A DNA stretch of 64,000 nucleotides from Marinimicrobium agarilyticum DSM 16975 (GCF_000423345.1 NZ_AUHU01000017.1:16391-80390), one strand, 5' to 3'. Positions 40,126 through 51,034 are shown, numbered from the stretch's first letter. A program made the numbers and translations. The notes: generated by a model from the letters alone, not told the origin.

Positions 40126-41112
40126 ATGAACCACAGAGCCAGACTGCCCATGCTGCCTTTCCATCAGGTTGTCGCCGACGACTTTGAAGCCGTTAACCGG
40201 CGCATCATCGAACAACTCCATTCGGACGTCGAGCTGGTGGAAAACATCGGGCACTACCTGATTGAAGCGGGCGGCAAGCGGCTTCGCCCCCTGATGGTGC
40301 TACTGACCTGCCGGGCACTGGACTATAAGGGCCGGGACAACCTCGACCTGGCCGCCATTATCGAATTCATACATACCGCCACCCTTCTTCACGACGATGT
40401 TGTGGACACGTCCGAACGTCGACGTGGGCGCATTACCGCCAACGCCCAGTGGGGCAATGCACCCGCGGTGCTCGTGGGAGACTTCCTCTATTCCCGAGCT
40501 TTCCAGATGATGGTGGCCATCGGCAGCATGGACATCATGTCCGTACTCTCGGAAACCACCAACCGGATCGCAGAGGGCGAAGTGCAGCAGTTGGTGAATG
40601 CGAAAGACCCGGCGGTCACCGAGAGCAATTACTTCTCGGTGATCGATAAAAAAACCGCGATTCTGTTTGCCTCCGCCTGCGAGGTCGCCGCAGTGCTCTG
40701 TGAGGCAGATGACAGCCAACGTCAAGCATTGCGGGCCTATGGGCACCATGTGGGCATGGCGTTTCAACTGGTGGACGACGCACTGGATTATCAGGGCAAT
40801 GCGGACACGCTGGGCAAAAACGTGGGCGATGACCTCGCCGAGGGCAAGCCCACGTTGCCCCTGATTCACGCCATGCAGACCGGCAGCGCGTCACAGAGCC
40901 AATTGGTGGCTGACGCCATCCGCGCCGGAGATGCCAGCAAACTGCCGGATATCCTCGCCATCGTCAATGAAACAGGCGCCATGGAGTATACCCTGGAGCG
41001 CGCCCGCGCTCAGGTATCCTGTGCTCTGACACAGCTTGCGACCCTGCCCGACAATTCCTACACTCAGGCTATGGCCGAAGTGGCGGAGTTCGCCCTGGCC
41101 AGGACTCACTAG
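40126..41112 (+). CDS. ispB: Octaprenyl diphosphate synthase
   Basis: The 328-residue trans-isoprenyl synthase has both aspartate-rich motifs, LLHDDVVDTSERRRG (FARM) and FQLVDDALDYQGN (SARM), plus GGKRLRP and GKNVGDDLAEGKPTLP. It makes the octaprenyl side chain of ubiquinone from FPP and IPP. Conservation along the E. coli IspB length supports the assignment. An internal methionine at 40150 is an alternative start. It is usually adjacent to rplU-rpmA in Gammaproteobacteria; here it sits between the ABC operon and fabA. Confidence 0.93.
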   Translation: MNHRARLPMLPFHQVVADDFEAVNRRIIEQLHSDVELVENIGHYLIEAGGKRLRPLMVLLTCRALDYKGRDNLDLAAIIEFIHTATLLHDDVVDTSERRRGRITANAQWGNAPAVLVGDFLYSRAFQMMVAIGSMDIMSVLSETTNRIAEGEVQQLVNAKDPAVTESNYFSVIDKKTAILFASACEVAAVLCEADDSQRQALRAYGHHVGMAFQLVDDALDYQGNADTLGKNVGDDLAEGKPTLPLIHAMQTGSASQSQLVADAIRAGDASKLPDILAIVNETGAMEYTLERARAQVSCALTQLATLPDNSYTQAMAEVAEFALARTH

Positions 41113-41214
41113 ACAAGCTCCCCACAGTCGGTAGAATGGCGACCTTTGCCGCCTTGCGGCGATGTGCCAGGTGGCCGCCAAGCGGCTGATATCGACTGTA
41201 ACAGAGCCCTGATT

Positions 41215-41739
41215 ATGAACGCCTTTGCCCAGAAAAACGCCTACAGCCGTGACGAACTGCTTGAATGTGGCCATGGCCGCCTGTTCGGCCCCGGCAACGC
41301 CCAACTGCCTGTACCCAACATGCTCATGCTGGACCGTATTGAGCATATCAGCGAAACCGGCGGTGAATTCAATAAAGGCGAAATTATCGCCGAACTCGAT
41401 ATATCGCCGGATCTGTGGTTTTTTGACTGCCACTTCCCCGGTGACCCGGTCATGCCCGGTTGCCTTGGGCTCGACGCCATGTGGCAGTTGGTGGGTTTTT
41501 TCTTGGGCTGGAAAGGCAACCCCGGTAAAGGGCGCGCTCTGGGCTGTGGTGAAGTCAAGTTCACCGGCCAGATTCTGCCGACCGCCAAACGAATTACCTA
41601 TCACATCAACCTGAAGCGGGTGATTGAGCGCAAGCTGATCATGGGAATCGCCGATGGCCGCGTCTCCGTCGATGGCAAGGACATTTACTTCGCCAAAGAT
41701 CTGCGCGTCGGCCTGTTCCAGAACACCGATTCCTTCTAA
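41215..41739 (+). CDS. fabA: 3-hydroxydecanoyl-ACP dehydratase/isomerase
   Basis: The 174-residue protein aligns end to end with E. coli FabA. It contains the active-site histidine in [15 protein letters not shown] and the aspartate in [17 protein letters not shown], and ends [13 protein letters not shown]. It dehydrates 3-hydroxyacyl-ACP and isomerises trans-2-decenoyl-ACP to cis-3, the branch point to unsaturated fatty acids. The start [16 protein letters not shown] at 41215 matches the family; the in-frame extension upstream has no homology. It precedes fabB, as usual. Confidence 0.96.
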   Translation: MNAFAQKNAYSRDELLECGHGRLFGPGNAQLPVPNMLMLDRIEHISETGGEFNKGEIIAELDISPDLWFFDCHFPGDPVMPGCLGLDAMWQLVGFFLGWKGNPGKGRALGCGEVKFTGQILPTAKRITYHINLKRVIERKLIMGIADGRVSVDGKDIYFAKDLRVGLFQNTDSF

Positions 41740-41874
41740 GCCGGTCGGCCAGGCTCGCTCTGGCACTAAACTTTCCTTTTTGGTGCGGGTCCAAGCTCGC
41801 CTACGGAAAGGCGGTTTGTATGGCATAATAACGCCCACTGCTTCCGCTACAATCAAGAGATAAAGAGGTAGCCT

Positions 41875-43092
41875 ATGAAACGCGTTGTAGTTACCGGCAT
41901 GGGTATCGTGTCCTGCTTAGGTAATGAGATTGCCACCGTACTCGAGGCACTGCGCGCGGGACGTTCCGGTATCAAGTTTCAGGACAGCTATGCTGAAAAA
42001 GGATTCCGCAGTCAGGTGGCGGGTTCCATTGATATCGATCTGAAAGAGCGCATCGACCGCAAGGTACTGAGATTTATGGGAGATGCGGCGGCCTTTGCCT
42101 ACATCTCCATGGACCAGGCCATTGCTGACGCAGGCCTGGATGAGTCGTTGGTCTCCAACGAACGTACCGGCATTATTATGGGTTCTGGCGGCGCCTCCTC
42201 CAAGAACCTGGTGGAAGCGGCCGATGTGCTGCGAGAGAAAGGCCTCAAGCGCGTTGGGCCTTACCGCGTCACCCAGACCATGGGCAGCACCACCTCGGCC
42301 TGTCTCGCCACCCCGTTCAAAATCAAGGGGCTGAACTACTCCATCTCCTCCGCCTGTGCCACCAGTGCCCACTGCATCGGTAGCGCAATGGAGCAGATCC
42401 AGTTGGGCAAACAGGACATTGTCTTCGCCGGCGGCGGCGAAGAGGAGCACTGGACTCTGACCAGCCTGTTTGACGCCATGGGTGCCCTTTCCACCAAGTA
42501 CAACGACACCCCGGAAAAAGCCTCTCGCGCCTACGATGCCAGTCGTGACGGTTTTGTGATCGCCGGTGGCGGCGGCTGCCTGGTGTTGGAAGAGTACGAG
42601 CATGCCAAGGCGCGCGGCGCCAAGATTTACGCCGAGTTGGTCGGTTACGGCGCCAACTCCGACGGCTATGACATGGTGGCTCCTTCCGGTGAAGGCGCCA
42701 TTCGCTGCATGAAGCAGGCTCTGGCGACCACCGACGGCCCCGTGGATTACATCAACTCCCACGGTACCAGCACCCCCGTTGGGGATCTGGCCGAGCTGAA
42801 AGCGGTGCGAGCCACGTTCGACGGGAAGATTCCAGCCATCAGCTCCACCAAATCCCTCACCGGTCACTCTTTGGGGGCCACTGGTGTGCAGGAGGCGATC
42901 TACAGTCTGCTGATGATGGAGAACGACTTCATTTGCGCCTCCGCCAATATCGAACAATTGGACGAGGAGGCCGAAGGCCTGCCCATCGTCACCGAGCGGC
43001 AGGACAATGTAAAACTCAACCGGGTCATGTCCAACAGCTTTGGCTTTGGTGGCACCAATGCCTGCCTGGTCTTCCAGCGCATGGCCGACTGA
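41875..43092 (+). CDS. fabB: Beta-ketoacyl-ACP synthase I
   Basis: The 405-residue thiolase-fold enzyme shows the catalytic triad: Cys in [17 protein letters not shown], His in [12 protein letters not shown] and His in [14 protein letters not shown]. It starts [18 protein letters not shown]. It extends the cis-3-decenoyl-ACP made by FabA. GAGGT precedes the ATG. A bidirectional terminator follows. No clear FabR or FadR operator was found upstream of fabA or fabB. Confidence 0.96.
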   Translation: MKRVVVTGMGIVSCLGNEIATVLEALRAGRSGIKFQDSYAEKGFRSQVAGSIDIDLKERIDRKVLRFMGDAAAFAYISMDQAIADAGLDESLVSNERTGIIMGSGGASSKNLVEAADVLREKGLKRVGPYRVTQTMGSTTSACLATPFKIKGLNYSISSACATSAHCIGSAMEQIQLGKQDIVFAGGGEEEHWTLTSLFDAMGALSTKYNDTPEKASRAYDASRDGFVIAGGGGCLVLEEYEHAKARGAKIYAELVGYGANSDGYDMVAPSGEGAIRCMKQALATTDGPVDYINSHGTSTPVGDLAELKAVRATFDGKIPAISSTKSLTGHSLGATGVQEAIYSLLMMENDFICASANIEQLDEEAEGLPIVTERQDNVKLNRVMSNSFGFGGTNACLVFQRMAD

Positions 43093-43111
43093 GGCGTTGC
43101 CCACCTCCCAT

Positions 43112-43146
43112 AAAAAAAGCGCGGTCAATATGCCGCGCTTTTTTAT
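43112..43146. terminator. Bidirectional intrinsic terminator (fabB / RmlD-like gene)
   Basis: AAAAAAAGCGCGG (43112-43124) and CCGCGCTTTTTTAT (43133-43146) form a GC stem flanked by A and T runs, effective in both directions between two converging genes. Confidence 0.92.
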
Positions 43147-43170
43147 GGAGGCCCATTCACCCAACCCGCT

Positions 43171-44040
43171 TCATCCCGTCCGGTCGTGAAGCCATTGTTT
43201 GATCATTGGCACCAAATAAGGCTCCCAAGAACGCTGCTGAACGCCGAAGCCATCTCGTAGCCGGCGTACAGCCAGCACCGCGCTCACCGGTTCATCCGAC
43301 GGCAGGCTGTCAGTGGTCTCCATCCCCTTGGACAGGGTATCGGGCAAGGTATCCAGTTGTCGCAACACCTCCACCACCCGATCGACAAACTCCGCCTCAG
43401 TGCAGGCCTCCCGGCTGGCGTAGTGCATAACGCCCCAGTTCTGGGCTCCGCAGCTAATCTGCTTGATCACCCCGACCAGCACACGGGCCACATCGGACAA
43501 CGCTGTGGGAGCGCCGCGCAGTCGAGTGTTGGCCACCAGCTCTCGATTTTCAAAGATCGCCTGTAGCAAACGGGTCAGGCGGTTGTTGCCGTGACTGTCA
43601 ATCAGCCAGCTCAGACGCAACACCACCCGCTCGGCAAGCGCCTCGTTCACGGCCTCTTCGGCAGCCAACCAGGCCCGTCCAGCCTCGCTTTGCGGGGAGG
43701 GCTCATCACGCTCGGCGTGAGTGCTTTTGTTATCGCCACCGAACACCTGATAACTGGAAAGCTGGATCATGGGGATGCCCCGCTCGTGACACACGGTCGC
43801 CATCGTCGCGGCAGAGGTGGCAATCAGGGCGCACTGGGCGGTATCGGGGCGATCGGCCCAGCCGAGGGTATTGATCACCAGCTTGGGCGGCTGATGATCG
43901 AGGCAGGCGCGCACTTCTCCAAGATCGGTCCAATCGGGACGGGCCGAGCTCAAAGCAATCAACCCAAAAGGCTCGCGCTCAAGCTCATGCTCAAGCGCAC
44001 GCCCCAGGGCATTGGTAGCATCGGTTAACAGCAGTTTCAA
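43171..44040 (-). CDS. RmlD-like NAD(P)-dependent sugar-nucleotide reductase
   Basis: The protein of about 289 residues is of the extended SDR/RmlD type: Rossmann start KLLLTDATNALGRALEHEL, catalytic-region SSYQVFGGD, and KLVINTLGWADRP before it. The usual YxxxK is replaced or shifted, so activity is uncertain. dTDP-4-dehydrorhamnose reductase is the nearest named enzyme, but no rhamnose genes are nearby. The start is taken as TTG at 44040; upstream codons in frame come from the ssb region. Homologues often lie beside ssb in related bacteria. Confidence 0.75.
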   Translation of the reverse strand: MKLLLTDATNALGRALEHELEREPFGLIALSSARPDWTDLGEVRACLDHQPPKLVINTLGWADRPDTAQCALIATSAATMATVCHERGIPMIQLSSYQVFGGDNKSTHAERDEPSPQSEAGRAWLAAEEAVNEALAERVVLRLSWLIDSHGNNRLTRLLQAIFENRELVANTRLRGAPTALSDVARVLVGVIKQISCGAQNWGVMHYASREACTEAEFVDRVVEVLRQLDTLPDTLSKGMETTDSLPSDEPVSAVLAVRRLRDGFGVQQRSWEPYLVPMIKQWLHDRTG

Positions 44041-44059
44041 AAGTGGAACTATCCTGCCG

Positions 44060-44605
44060 TCAGAACGGAATATCGTCGTCGAAACTGTCAAAGCCTCCGG
44101 CCGGCTGCTGCTGGCCGCCACGGGGCGCTGAAGAGCCACCACCGCCCTGCGCCGGGCCACCACCCTGGCTTGCGCCGCCGTAACCGCCACCCTGAGGCGA
44201 TGAATAGTCATCAGAGGGGCCAGACTGCTGGTTATTGTAGCCACCACCAAAGCCACCCTCGCCGCCACCACGACTGTCGAGCATCTGCATTTCGTTGGCC
44301 ACGATTTCGGTGGTGTACCGATCCTGACCATCCTGACCCTGCCACTTACGGGTGCGCAGAGAGCCCTCGATATAGACCTTGCTGCCTTTCTTCAGGTACT
44401 CGCCCGCTATCTCCGCCAGACGATTGAAAAAGACGCAGCGGTGCCATTCCGTGCGCTCCTGAGGCTGACCAGTCTGCTTATCCTTCCAGGTTTCCGAAGT
44501 GGCCACATTGATGTTGGTGACCGCGCCGCCTGAAGGCATATAACGGGTTTCTGGGTCTGCCCCCAGATTGCCAATCAGGATGACTTTGTTGATTCCCCGA
44601 GCCAT
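44060..44605 (-). CDS. ssb: Single-stranded DNA-binding protein
   Basis: The 181-residue protein has an N-terminal OB fold ([40 protein letters not shown]), a long Gly/Gln/Ser-rich linker and the conserved acidic tip FDDDIPF that recruits repair and replication proteins. The divergent ssb/uvrA arrangement with an MFS gene is common in pseudomonads and relatives. Confidence 0.97.
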   Translation of the reverse strand: MARGINKVILIGNLGADPETRYMPSGGAVTNINVATSETWKDKQTGQPQERTEWHRCVFFNRLAEIAGEYLKKGSKVYIEGSLRTRKWQGQDGQDRYTTEIVANEMQMLDSRGGGEGGFGGGYNNQQSGPSDDYSSPQGGGYGGASQGGGPAQGGGGSSAPRGGQQQPAGGFDSFDDDIPF

Positions 44606-44685
44606 GGTTTTCTCCTACGTAAAAAATCGTGCAAATGGCCGCTAGGATACACCAGCGGCCCCCCGACTGTCAGGCGATGATTGGA

Positions 44686-46056
44686 TCACTGCGGCCGCAC
44701 GCACTGTTCCGCAATTCTGGCAAGCTGCTTTCGGTCCACTCGCCGCGGGTCGACCTTAAGATAGGCGGTGCCTTCGCTCTCCACCACAACCACCTCTTCC
44801 ACACCGGCTACGTCCAGTAACTGCTCGGTGAAAGAGTCGCTCACCCGCCCATGAAGCGGCATCAGAAGGCTCGCCAGATACCGGGGCGGCCGCATGCCCC
44901 AAGCCGTCCCTGCCCAGAGCACTACCAGCAACACTGAGAGCATCGATACGCCGGCGACACCGCCGTGCTGGAACACCAGCCCCCCAAGGGCACCCCCCAG
45001 GAACGCACCCAGAAACTGACAACTGGCATAAATACTGGTGGCCGTCCCCTTGCCCCCGGCCGGCGCGGTCTTACTGACCAGAGAAGGCAGGCTCGCTTCG
45101 AGTAGGTTGAAGGCCATAAAGAAAGCAAACAGCAGCCCCAGCACCGCCCAGCGAACCGAGACCATCGGCATGATGGCCAGAGACAGCCCCAGGAGCACAA
45201 CCGCCCCAAGAAACACCGGCTTCATCTGACGACGCTTCTCCCCAAAAATGATGAACGGCAGCATAGCCACAAAAGCACCGGCCAACAGCGGCAGGTAAAC
45301 CAGCCAGTGAGTCCCGCGGGCGATTGCCAGCTCAGACTCCAGCCGCATGGGCATCACCAGGAACAGCGCCATAAGCACAAAGTGGAGGACAAAAATGCCC
45401 AGGTTCAGACGCAGTAACTCACGGTTGCCCAACACCTGACGGATCAACTCAGGCACAGCGCCCACCTCCCGCCGCCGACGCGGCGGCCGCCGAACCGTGG
45501 GGACCAGCTTCCAGAGCACAAACAGCCCCACCAGACCCAACGCAGCCGTCAGCCAGAAAATGGCCGACATTCCCCCCCAGGCCGCCAGTAGAGGCCCGAG
45601 CACCAGCGCCAAGGAAAAGGAAACGCCAATGGCGCCCCCAATGGTGGCCATGGCCTTGGTGCGGTTTTCCTCGGCGGTCAGATCCGCCATCAGTGCCATC
45701 ACCGCCCCAGCGATGGCGCCCCCGCCCTGCAGTAGGCGCCCGAGGACCAGTTCGTAGACGGTATCCGCCTGGGCGGCAAGGGCGCTGCCGAGTGTGAATA
45801 CTAACAAACCAGCCGCGATAACGGGCTTGCGACCGATTCGGTCGGAGAGAATGCCGAAGGGGATTTGCAATAGCGCTTGGCTGAAGCCGTACGCGCCCAG
45901 TGCCAGCCCGAGCAGCATGGGACTGGAGTAGAGGTACTGGTCGCCGTAGAGAGTAAGCACGGGGAGCACCATAAACAGCCCGAGCATGCGGAAGGCATAC
46001 AGCAGAGCCAGAGAAACCACGGTGCGGCGCTCGAAAGGGGCCTGGACGATAGGCAA
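44686..46056 (-). CDS. YajR-like major facilitator transporter
   Basis: The 456-residue protein has 12 predicted membrane segments and an additional C-terminal soluble domain of about 70 residues (DVAGVEEVVVVESEGTAYLKVDP...RIAEQCVRPQ), as in E. coli YajR, whose YAM domain has the same place and size. Motif A is present (SDRIGRKPVI). Substrate unknown. The start is taken as TTG at 46056 with AGGAG 7 bases upstream. The ATG further upstream at 46194 lies in the palindromic repeat and gives no homology. Confidence 0.82.
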   Translation of the reverse strand: MPIVQAPFERRTVVSLALLYAFRMLGLFMVLPVLTLYGDQYLYSSPMLLGLALGAYGFSQALLQIPFGILSDRIGRKPVIAAGLLVFTLGSALAAQADTVYELVLGRLLQGGGAIAGAVMALMADLTAEENRTKAMATIGGAIGVSFSLALVLGPLLAAWGGMSAIFWLTAALGLVGLFVLWKLVPTVRRPPRRRREVGAVPELIRQVLGNRELLRLNLGIFVLHFVLMALFLVMPMRLESELAIARGTHWLVYLPLLAGAFVAMLPFIIFGEKRRQMKPVFLGAVVLLGLSLAIMPMVSVRWAVLGLLFAFFMAFNLLEASLPSLVSKTAPAGGKGTATSIYASCQFLGAFLGGALGGLVFQHGGVAGVSMLSVLLVVLWAGTAWGMRPPRYLASLLMPLHGRVSDSFTEQLLDVAGVEEVVVVESEGTAYLKVDPRRVDRKQLARIAEQCVRPQ

Positions 46057-46145
46057 GGATCGCTCCTGGTTTGCGTGATTAATTGGGAGGCGGATTCTAA
46101 CACACTGGTTGGGGGGTGCTTCTTGGTTGGTTCTCCATCTAGTCC

Positions 46146-46257
46146 GGCCAGCGAAGGGGTGCACCATTGGGAGACCCGCCGTAAACCCATCCATGGGGGC
46201 TTCTCATCGGCATCCATGCCTCAGAGAGTCTCCCAATGGTGCACCCCTTCGCTGGCC
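46146..46257 (+). repeat. Palindromic element copy 5 (pair III, variant core forward)
   Basis: A perfect 30-bp stem (46146-46175 with 46228-46257), starting GGCCAGCGAAGGGGTGCACC, encloses a 52-nt core (46176-46227). The core keeps the first hairpin of copies 1-4 (CCCATCCATGGG) but has a different second hairpin (GGCATCCATGCC). Confidence 0.92.
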
Positions 46258-46312
46258 TCTGTGCCATTTTTAACTCTGTCGGGCTGCGCTCTTAGCCCGC
46301 TATTGGCAATGA

Positions 46313-46424
46313 GGCTTGGGGTGAGGTATACCCGTTGAAGACTCTCTGAGGCATGGATGCCGATGAGAAGCCTACAGGGATGTATTCACGGCGGGTCTTC
46401 AACGGGTATACCTCACCCCAAGCC
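46313..46424 (-). repeat. Palindromic element copy 6 (pair III, variant core reversed)
   Basis: A perfect 30-bp stem (46313-46342 with 46395-46424), starting GGCTTGGGGTGAGGTATACC, encloses a 52-nt core (46343-46394) that is the inverse of copy 5. The first hairpin reads TACATCCCTGTA instead of CCCATCCATGGG, with two base pairs changed on both sides. AGTCCGGC (46142-46149) and GCCGGACT (46422-46429) bracket the pair. It lies between the divergent yajR-like and uvrA genes. Confidence 0.92.
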
Positions 46425-46491
46425 GGACTCGACGCCCCAAATCAACTACATTCCTTTACAGGCTAGATGACCAGACCCTGGGTGGTTTGCG

Positions 46492-46497
46492 TATAAT
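46492..46497 (+). promoter_or_regulatory. Probable -10 element of the uvrA promoter
   Basis: A perfect TATAAT lies 29 bp before the uvrA start. A -35 match is weak (ATGACC with a 19-bp spacer). Confidence 0.5.
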
Positions 46498-46526
46498 GGT
46501 GAGTTTTGGTGATTTCGGGAGTAACG

Positions 46527-49415
46527 ATGGATACCATTCAGGTTAGAGGCGCGCGTACTCACAATCTCAAGAACATCGACCTCGACATCCCGCGGGACAA
46601 ACTCGTCGTCATTACCGGCCTGTCCGGCTCGGGTAAGTCCTCACTCGCCTTCGACACCCTCTACGCCGAAGGCCAGCGTCGCTATGTGGAATCCCTCTCC
46701 ACCTACGCCCGCCAATTCCTCTCCATGATGGAAAAACCCGACGTCGACCACGTCGAAGGCCTCAGCCCCGCCATCTCCATCGAGCAGAAGTCCACCTCAC
46801 ACAACCCACGTTCCACGGTCGGCACCATTACCGAAATCTACGACTACCTGCGCCTGCTGTTTGCCCGGGTCGGCGAGCCTCGCTGCCCGGTTCATGGGGA
46901 GCCACTCTCGGCCCAGACCGTCAGTGAAATGGTCGACACCGTCCTCGGTCTGCCCGAGGGCACCAAGCTCATGCTTCTGGCGCCGGTCATCCGCGACCGC
47001 AAAGGTGAGCACTTACATATCTTTGAACAGTTGAAACGAGACGGTTTTATTCGGGCGCGAGTCGACAACATCCTCGTGGACCTGGATGACCTGCCAAAAC
47101 TGGACAAGAAAAAGAAGCACACCATTGAAGTCGTGGTCGACCGATTCAAAGTCCGCCCTGACCTGCAAACGCGGCTCGCCGAATCGTTTGAAACCGCCCT
47201 GAACCTGACGGAAGGACTGGTGGCCATCAGCTTCATGGACGGCGAGGAGGAAGATCGGGTGTTCTCGGCCAAGCACGCCTGCCCGGTGTGTGATTACAGC
47301 CTGAGCGAGCTTGAGCCGCGCCTGTTCTCGTTCAACAACCCTGCCGGGGCCTGCCCGACCTGCGACGGCCTGGGAGTCAAACAGTTCTTTGATGAATCCC
47401 GTGTGGTACAGAATCCGGATCTCTCCCTGCCCGAAGGGGCGATACGGGGCTGGGACCAACGCAATATCTACTACTTCCATATGCTCGATTCACTGGCCGA
47501 GCACTACGGCTTCGAAATCGACACTCCCTGGAAGAAACTCAAGACCAAAGACCGCCGTGTGGTGCTATATGGCTCTGGCGATGAGGAACTTGACTTCAGC
47601 TACATCAACGAACGGGGGGATGTGTACCAACGGCGCCACCGGTTCGAGGGCATTCTCCCCAATATGGAGCGACGCTACCGGGATACCGAATCGTCCTCCG
47701 TGCGGGAAGAGCTGACCAAGTACCTCTCTACCCAGGCGTGCCCCGAATGCAATGGCGCGCGCTTGCGCGAGCAGGCCCGCAATGTGTTCGTCGATGAGCG
47801 CACCCTTCCCGAGATGACCGAGTTGCCCGTGGGCGCTGCCTATGATTACTTCAACCTGCTGAGCTTCACTGGTAGCAAGGCGAGTATCGCAGAGAAGATC
47901 CTGAAAGAGCTTCGAGACCGCTTTCGCTTTCTGGTGGATGTAGGGCTTAACTACCTGACCCTCAGTCGCAGCGCCGACAGCCTATCCGGTGGCGAAGCCC
48001 AGCGCATCCGGCTCGCCAGCCAGATCGGAGCCGGTCTGGTGGGCGTGATGTACATTTTGGACGAGCCTTCAATCGGCCTGCATCAACGCGATAATGAACG
48101 CCTGTTGCGAACACTCACTCACCTGCGGGACATTGGCAACAGCGTAATCGTGGTAGAGCATGATGAGGACGCCATTCGCCAGGCTGATCATGTCATCGAC
48201 ATTGGCCCCGGTGCCGGCGTGCACGGCGGTCAGGTCATCGCCCAGGGCGATGTCAACGCGATCATGGAGGCCAAAGGCTCCATCACGGGGGAATACCTGA
48301 GCGGCAAACGTGAAATTAACGTGCCTTCGGAACGACTGCCGATGGACCCGGCGCGCCTATTGACCATCCGGGGCGCCACCGGCAACAACCTCAAGGGGGT
48401 CACTCTGGAGCTGCCTGTAGGCCTTATGACCTGTGTCACCGGCGTCTCCGGTTCTGGCAAGTCGACGCTGATCAACGCCACCCTCCACCCGCTGGCTGCC
48501 AGCGCTCTCAATGGCGCCACCACATTAAAACCTGCGCCCTATGAATCCGTCGATGGACTGGAGCTGTTCGACAAGTGTGTCGATATTGACCAAAGCCCGA
48601 TCGGCCGCACGCCGCGCTCCAACCCTGCCACGTACACGGGGATATTTACGCCCATTCGAGAGTTGTTCGCTGGAACACAGGAGGCTCGCTCACGCGGCTA
48701 TAAACCCGGTCGTTTCAGCTTTAACGTGCGCGGTGGTCGTTGTGAGGCCTGTCAGGGCGATGGCGTCACAAAAGTCGAGATGCACTTTCTCCCCGACGTC
48801 TATGTGCCCTGCGACGTCTGTAAAGGCAAACGGTACAACCGGGAAACGCTCGAGGTGAAGTACAAAGGAAAGAATATACACGAGGTCCTGGAGCTGACGG
48901 TGGAGGAAGCGCGGGAGTTTTTCGATGCTATCCCCGCAATTGCCAAAAAGCTCCAGACACTGATGGATGTGGGGCTCTCTTACATTAAATTGGGGCAGGC
49001 CGCCACCACGCTTTCCGGAGGCGAGGCGCAGCGGGTGAAGCTCTCCCGTGAATTGTCCAAACGAGATACCGGACAGACTCTGTACATCCTGGACGAGCCC
49101 ACGACCGGCCTACACTTTTACGACATCGAGCAACTACTGGCGGTCCTCCACCGTTTGCGCGATCACGGCAACACCGTCGTTGTCATCGAGCACAACCTGG
49201 ATGTGATAAAAACCGCAGACTGGTTGATTGACCTGGGGCCGGAAGGCGGTTCCGGGGGGGGCGAGATCATAGCAACCGGCACACCAGAGGAGGTCTCTGA
49301 GTTGGGCCACTCCTACACCGGGCGCTTCCTGAAACCCATGCTCACTATCGCTCAGACAAGAAAAAAGGGCCGAGCCAAAGCCACTAAAGCTTCATCGCCC
49401 GCCAATTCGTCCTGA
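46527..49415 (+). CDS. uvrA: Excinuclease ABC subunit A
   Basis: The 962-residue protein has two ABC ATPase modules. Walker A motifs are [14 protein letters not shown] and [14 protein letters not shown], and signature motifs are [14 protein letters not shown] and [15 protein letters not shown]. Zinc-finger motifs are [19 protein letters not shown] and [20 protein letters not shown]...[10 protein letters not shown]. It recognises bulky DNA damage in nucleotide excision repair and loads UvrB. GGGAG precedes ATG 46527; the family begins at [16 protein letters not shown], so the in-frame upstream codons are discarded. Confidence 0.97.
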   Translation: MDTIQVRGARTHNLKNIDLDIPRDKLVVITGLSGSGKSSLAFDTLYAEGQRRYVESLSTYARQFLSMMEKPDVDHVEGLSPAISIEQKSTSHNPRSTVGTITEIYDYLRLLFARVGEPRCPVHGEPLSAQTVSEMVDTVLGLPEGTKLMLLAPVIRDRKGEHLHIFEQLKRDGFIRARVDNILVDLDDLPKLDKKKKHTIEVVVDRFKVRPDLQTRLAESFETALNLTEGLVAISFMDGEEEDRVFSAKHACPVCDYSLSELEPRLFSFNNPAGACPTCDGLGVKQFFDESRVVQNPDLSLPEGAIRGWDQRNIYYFHMLDSLAEHYGFEIDTPWKKLKTKDRRVVLYGSGDEELDFSYINERGDVYQRRHRFEGILPNMERRYRDTESSSVREELTKYLSTQACPECNGARLREQARNVFVDERTLPEMTELPVGAAYDYFNLLSFTGSKASIAEKILKELRDRFRFLVDVGLNYLTLSRSADSLSGGEAQRIRLASQIGAGLVGVMYILDEPSIGLHQRDNERLLRTLTHLRDIGNSVIVVEHDEDAIRQADHVIDIGPGAGVHGGQVIAQGDVNAIMEAKGSITGEYLSGKREINVPSERLPMDPARLLTIRGATGNNLKGVTLELPVGLMTCVTGVSGSGKSTLINATLHPLAASALNGATTLKPAPYESVDGLELFDKCVDIDQSPIGRTPRSNPATYTGIFTPIRELFAGTQEARSRGYKPGRFSFNVRGGRCEACQGDGVTKVEMHFLPDVYVPCDVCKGKRYNRETLEVKYKGKNIHEVLELTVEEAREFFDAIPAIAKKLQTLMDVGLSYIKLGQAATTLSGGEAQRVKLSRELSKRDTGQTLYILDEPTTGLHFYDIEQLLAVLHRLRDHGNTVVVIEHNLDVIKTADWLIDLGPEGGSGGGEIIATGTPEEVSELGHSYTGRFLKPMLTIAQTRKKGRAKATKASSPANSS

Positions 49416-49464
49416 CTCGGCGCTCAATATTTCCTGTTGAACCTTATACCTCAAAAAGCAGACA

Positions 49465-49494
49465 CAAAAAAGCCAGGCAGCGCCTGGCTTTTTT
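49465..49494. terminator. Bidirectional terminator (uvrA / rplQ)
   Basis: CAAAAAAGCCAGGC and GCCTGGCTTTTTTG form a stem flanked by A and T runs, between the converging ends of uvrA (49415) and rplQ (49547). Confidence 0.93.
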
Positions 49495-49546
49495 GATGTT
49501 TCCGCCCTCAGCCGAACAGCGACCAAGGTCGGGACGACCAAAGACT

Positions 49547-49957
49547 TTACTCTTCGGTTGCTTCCTTCGCTTCTACCGGCTCATCCGCGGCTTCAACCTG
49601 CGGGCGATCCACCAGTTCGACATAGGCCATGGGGGCCTTGTCACCGGCGCGAAAGCCGCACTTCAAGATGCGAATGTAACCACCGGGGCGAGCTTCGTAC
49701 CGGGGTCCGAGCTCGGCGAACAGCTTACCAACTGCCTCTTTATCACGCAGGCGGCTGAATGCCAGGCGGCGATTTGAAACGCTGTCCTTTTTCGCCAAGG
49801 TAATGAGCGGCTCGGCGACGCGACGCAGCTCTTTAGCCTTGGGCAGTGTAGTTTTAATCAGCTCGTGCTCTACCAACGACGCAGTCATGTTGCGAAACAT
49901 GGCTTTGCGATGAGAGCTATTACGATTCAGTTGACGGCCACTATGACGATGACGCAT
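49547..49957 (-). CDS. rplQ: 50S ribosomal protein L17
   Basis: The 136-residue protein starts [20 protein letters not shown], the L17 hallmark, and has a Glu-rich tail. It contacts 23S rRNA near the exit tunnel. Last gene of the alpha operon (rpsM-rpsK-rpsD-rpoA-rplQ). Confidence 0.97.
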   Translation of the reverse strand: MRHRHSGRQLNRNSSHRKAMFRNMTASLVEHELIKTTLPKAKELRRVAEPLITLAKKDSVSNRRLAFSRLRDKEAVGKLFAELGPRYEARPGGYIRILKCGFRAGDKAPMAYVELVDRPQVEAADEPVEAKEATEE

Positions 49958-50038
49958 GACGCTAAACCCTTCACTAACGATCGCTTCACAGCGATCTCGT
50001 TAACCGCCGGCGTCCGCCGGCGACGAAACAATATTGAA

Positions 50039-51034
50039 TCAGTCTTCGTTCTTCAAGCTGGCCGGCGGCCAGTTTTCCAAACGCATACCGAGCGACAGAC
50101 CGCGCGATGCCAACACATCCTTAATTTCGGTCAGAGATTTCTTACCCAGATTCGGCGTCTTCAGCAACTCGACTTCAGTACGCTGAATAAGATCACCAAT
50201 ATAGTAAATGTTCTCTGCCTTCAGACAGTTGGCTGAACGAACAGTCAGTTCCAGATCGTCCACCGGACGCAGAAGAACCGGATCAATCGCTTCTTCTTTC
50301 TCTTCCGGAGTAGATTGCTTTTCTGCTTCCAAGTCGACAAACACCGCCAACTGCTGCTGCAGGATGGTTGCCGCGCGACGGATCGCTTCTTCGGGATCAA
50401 TGGTACCGTTGGTCTCAAGATCCAGAATCAGTTTATCCAGGTCAGTACGCTGCTCAACCCGAGCGCTTTCCACAGTGTAAGCCAAACGACGAACCGGACT
50501 GTAGGTCGCGTCTAACTGCAAGCGGCCAATAGCGCGACTTTCGTCCTCGTCGTGACGACGGGCATCAGCCGGCTCGTAACCGCGACCGCGAGCAACGGTC
50601 AGACGCATGTTCAGTTCAGCGTTTCCAGTGATATGGGCAATCACGTGTTCGGGGTTCTTCACCTCGATATCGTGATCAACCTGAATATCACCTGCCGTAA
50701 CCACACCGGGACCCTTCTTTTTCAGGGTCAGAACGGCGCGATCCTTACCGTGCATGACGACTGCCACGTTTTTCAGGTTAAGCAGGATTTCAATAACGTC
50801 TTCCCGCACACCTTCAATGGCACTGTACTCGTGCAATACACCGTCAATCTCGGCTTCAGTAACGGCACAGCCCGCCATGGAGGAGAGCAGAATACGCCGT
50901 AGGGCATTGCCCAGGGTGTGACCGAAACCGCGCTCAAGCGGCTCCAACACCACGCGAGCGTGGGTTGGACTGTTTTCGGTCACATCGATATGACGCGGAG
51001 TCAAAAATTCGTTTACTGCAGTCTGCATAGCCAC
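50039..51034 (-). CDS. rpoA: RNA polymerase alpha subunit
   Basis: The 331-residue protein has the N-terminal assembly domain ([20 protein letters not shown]) and the C-terminal promoter- and activator-contacting domain ([40 protein letters not shown]). The alpha dimer nucleates polymerase assembly. It lies between rpsD and rplQ in the alpha operon. Confidence 0.98.
   Translation of the reverse strand: MAMQTAVNEFLTPRHIDVTENSPTHARVVLEPLERGFGHTLGNALRRILLSSMAGCAVTEAEIDGVLHEYSAIEGVREDVIEILLNLKNVAVVMHGKDRAVLTLKKKGPGVVTAGDIQVDHDIEVKNPEHVIAHITGNAELNMRLTVARGRGYEPADARRHDEDESRAIGRLQLDATYSPVRRLAYTVESARVEQRTDLDKLILDLETNGTIDPEEAIRRAATILQQQLAVFVDLEAEKQSTPEEKEEAIDPVLLRPVDDLELTVRSANCLKAENIYYIGDLIQRTEVELLKTPNLGKKSLTEIKDVLASRGLSLGMRLENWPPASLKNED

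Noticed and set aside
41110..41874. FabR/FadR-type operators for fabA-fabB
   Set aside because: No palindrome resembling the known consensus was found upstream of either gene.
41917..43164. Minus-strand open frame of about 415 codons opposite fabB
   Set aside because: fabB has a complete catalytic triad on the plus strand; the antisense frame is G/V/H-rich and featureless.
46057..46194. Upstream start for the YajR-like transporter at 46194
   Set aside because: The extra codons read through the palindromic element, and a TTG with an ideal AGGAG at 46056 fits the family start.
17065..46424. CRISPR array, because conserved cores alternate with about 30-bp unique sequences
   Set aside because: The unique segments are inverted repeats around each core, not spacers between direct repeats. 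Copies are kilobases apart and no cas genes are present.
46446..46461. LexA (SOS) box upstream of uvrA
   Set aside because: CTAC-N8-ACAG has only one good half-site of the CTGT-N8-ACAG consensus. uvrA is often SOS-controlled, but this match is too weak to call.
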